NCBI GenBank assembly: GCA_964292325.1
Contig: CAXYVG010000165.1
Span: 1 to 5,439, forward strand
Direction of reading: 5' to 3'
Length of the DNA stretch: 5,439 nucleotides
Origin: CTSoil-075 sp964292325
Lineage (GTDB): Bacteria; Bacillota; Negativicutes; DSM-13327
Positions 4,460-5,439 of this stretch are shown one piece after another (position 1 is the stretch's first letter; every line of letters starts with the position of its first letter). Position numbers and translations under genes: made by a program. The notes below the pieces were generated by a model. The model did not search any database. It was given only the letters and a program-made list of their open reading frames with translations, and was not told where the DNA came from.

Positions 4460-4489
4460 TTCACCTTCTATTTTACTTTACATAGAATA
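4460..4489 (+). promoter_or_regulatory. Promoter of the DUF6143-like gene (sigma-K-like, or sigma-A)
   Basis: AC (4463-4464), then 16 bases, then CATAGAATA (4481-4489) matches the mother-cell sigma-K pattern AC-N16-CATAnnnTA. The same region can be read as a weaker sigma-A promoter: TTCACC (4460-4465), 17 bases, TAGAAT (4483-4488). Either reading puts the transcript start near 4496, about 25 bases before the ATG. The sequence alone does not decide between them, and the sigma-K motif has little information content. Confidence 0.45.
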
Positions 4490-4503
4490 AAATAGAGTTT
4501 ATT

Positions 4504-4511
4504 AAGGAGGT
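4504..4511 (+). promoter_or_regulatory. Strong ribosome binding site AAGGAGGT
   Basis: A near-perfect Shine-Dalgarno sequence ends 9 bases before ATG 4521. It fixes that start codon and suggests high expression. Confidence 0.85.
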
Positions 4512-4520
4512 AATTATTCT

Positions 4521-5102
4521 ATGACTAAATATCTTGATCCAGATTGTCCTTGCCCGTCCACTTATATACCATCATTGAACTATATGGTTGCTATACCGAT
4601 TAACCTAGCCAAATCTCTGGAAGGGAAATATTTTGTAGGCTACGCTGATAATCTAACCTTCGGGCGCGGTACCAGTGCGTGGGCCAGGCTATACAATCCA
4701 TGCAATTCCGGAGTGCTTTTGCACGTGACCGTCTGGACTGTAAGCGATGTATCTGACTCCACATATCGAGCCCAAATCTGGTTTAATACCGATCCGCCCG
4801 GAAAACCCCAAAAATCCACATTGGTAACTCCCTCTAATCTGGCTCTTTGTCCCCTTCCTCGTCCCAAAGTAAGTCTTCAGTATGCATCACGTGTTGCTGG
4901 TGATCCAGAGGGCGGGATTAAAGCCTTTGTTCGGCGCGGTCAGCCAGAAACTACGATAGTCGATGATGAACAGGGTAAATTCATCTTCCCACCTGGCGGT
5001 TCTTTTCTTATCTTCTTATCTAACCCTGAGTCGCCAGAGCTAGCAGCTGCTGGCAGAATAGCCTTCGGTTGGTGGGAAGAGCCTATCTGCAGTGATGAAT
5101 AA
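4521..5102 (+). CDS. DUF6143-like protein of unknown function
   Basis: This 193-aa protein has no signal peptide and no membrane helix. Its proline- and cysteine-bearing start (DPDCPCPSTY) precedes a globular, beta-rich body. The body contains LEGKYFVGYADNLTFGRG (33-50), SAWARLYNPCNSG (52-64), YRAQIWFNTDPPG (82-94), GKFIFPPGGSFLIFL (152-166) and the end IAFGWWEEP (180-188). This order recalls the DUF6143 family of spore-forming Firmicutes, which I name from memory. Its function is not known. Five cysteines (9, 11, 61, 110, 190) and the abundance of G, P and aromatic residues would suit a structural or spore-coat role, as would a sigma-K promoter, but this is inference. The gene stands alone, and its coding sequence looks richer in GC than the surrounding spacers. 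Confidence 0.8.
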   Translation: MTKYLDPDCPCPSTYIPSLNYMVAIPINLAKSLEGKYFVGYADNLTFGRGTSAWARLYNPCNSGVLLHVTVWTVSDVSDSTYRAQIWFNTDPPGKPQKSTLVTPSNLALCPLPRPKVSLQYASRVAGDPEGGIKAFVRRGQPETTIVDDEQGKFIFPPGGSFLIFLSNPESPELAAAGRIAFGWWEEPICSDE

Positions 5103-5298
5103 CCCTGTACAATCTAGCTCCGTCTATAACCATAGGAATTGAGGAAACGGTTCCTTTACTTCCAATATTGTGTTATACCCCATAAGAAGGTCACTCAAAG
5201 GACACGATTCTTTCGAGTCGGTTTGAAAATAAGCCATAATACATCTTCATAATGAATTAGCTATATAAAGTCAAATCCCTGTAAAAATCATACAAATT
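5103..5298. other. AT-rich spacer with two weak hairpins
   Basis: Nothing strong follows the DUF6143-like gene. AGGAA/TTCCT (5142-5155) with outer GGAA/TTCC pairs, and a 6-bp stem at 5205-5220 (CGATTC/GAGTCG, one wobble), are possible weak terminators. Both lack a good T-run. The rest shows no gene I can support. Confidence 0.35.
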
Positions 5299-5345
5299 TT
5301 GACAGCGATTTTTTAGCTATTATAAATGATACGGTTCTGCGTATC
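5299..5345 (+). promoter_or_regulatory. Sigma-A promoter with an adjoining operator-like dyad
   Basis: TTGACA (5299-5304), a 16-bp spacer and TATAAA (5321-5326) form a near-consensus promoter reading out of the window. Directly after the -10 box, GATACG (5328-5333) pairs with CGTATC (5340-5345) around a 6-nt loop, exactly where transcription should start. This could be an operator or the first hairpin of a leader RNA. The gene it drives probably starts beyond 5439. Confidence 0.58.
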
Positions 5346-5439
5346 GGGTCAAACGGTGCAGAAAAAAATCAATGACGATTTCCACAGCTATATCATCGGG
5401 CACTCAGCAAATAGAGGAAATAAGCATATAAATTAGCAA

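Noticed and set aside
4640..4867. Minus-strand frame opposite the DUF6143-like gene
   Set aside because: It is an antisense shadow of a well-supported gene.
5124..5237. 37-codon minus-strand frame starting MAYFQTDSKES
   Set aside because: The amino acid mix is plausible, but it is short, has no clear ribosome site and no family, so chance is likely.
1..5439. CRISPR arrays, tRNA and rRNA genes, known riboswitch classes
   Set aside because: No regularly spaced repeats, no tRNA-like cloverleaf with a CCA end, no rRNA-like conserved stretch and no familiar riboswitch core were seen on reading either strand.

Overview
The window reads as chromosomal DNA of a low-GC, probably spore-forming Firmicute, most likely a clostridium-like anaerobe. 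Three things point that way: AT-rich spacers, AGGAGG-type ribosome binding sites, and a last gene resembling the DUF6143 family (known from spore-forming Firmicutes) behind a promoter that fits a late-sporulation consensus. The genus cannot be named from the sequence.

Layout. (1) Bases 1-57 hold what looks like the 3' end of a gene cut by the window edge. (2) Bases about 58-1632 are a complete IS110-family insertion sequence on the minus strand: an intact DEDD transposase (148-1395) and, upstream of it, a structured non-coding segment (1416-1612) that fits a bridge RNA. A 12-bp perfect inverted repeat closes this segment. An inner hairpin carries two 8-nt stretches matching the two ends of the element, and both matches run across the 5-bp direct repeat CTTAT (minus strand) that bounds the element. 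Removing the element recreates a small hairpin followed by six T. (3) Bases 1632-2126 hold a leader hairpin and a small four-helix membrane protein gene that the IS has separated from the gene at the left edge. (4) Bases 2127-2690 hold two strong hairpins and the decayed 3' end of a minus-strand alpha/beta-hydrolase gene, convergent with the membrane protein gene. (5) Bases 2756-3412 encode a complete GntR/FadR-type (FCD) regulator that stands alone. (6) Bases 3413-4460 are poor in genes but crowded with inverted repeats: a 13-bp terminator, a bulged 18-bp hairpin next to a possible 47-aa membrane peptide gene, an 80-nt long inverted repeat, a 10-bp hairpin, a possible 61-aa minus-strand gene and a REP-like hairpin. 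(7) Bases 4460-5102 are a well-formed gene unit: promoter, AAGGAGGT site and a 193-aa DUF6143-like protein. (8) The last 340 bases are mostly featureless and end in a good sigma-A promoter with an operator-like dyad firing out of the window.

The genes do not form one pathway. The window looks like an accessory or decaying region: an IS split a two-gene unit, a hydrolase gene has been lost, and the regulator has no obvious partner. The parts that best repay checking are the bridge RNA and ends of the IS110 element, the structured leader with the small peptide at 3765-4011, and the possible sporulation control of the DUF6143-like gene.
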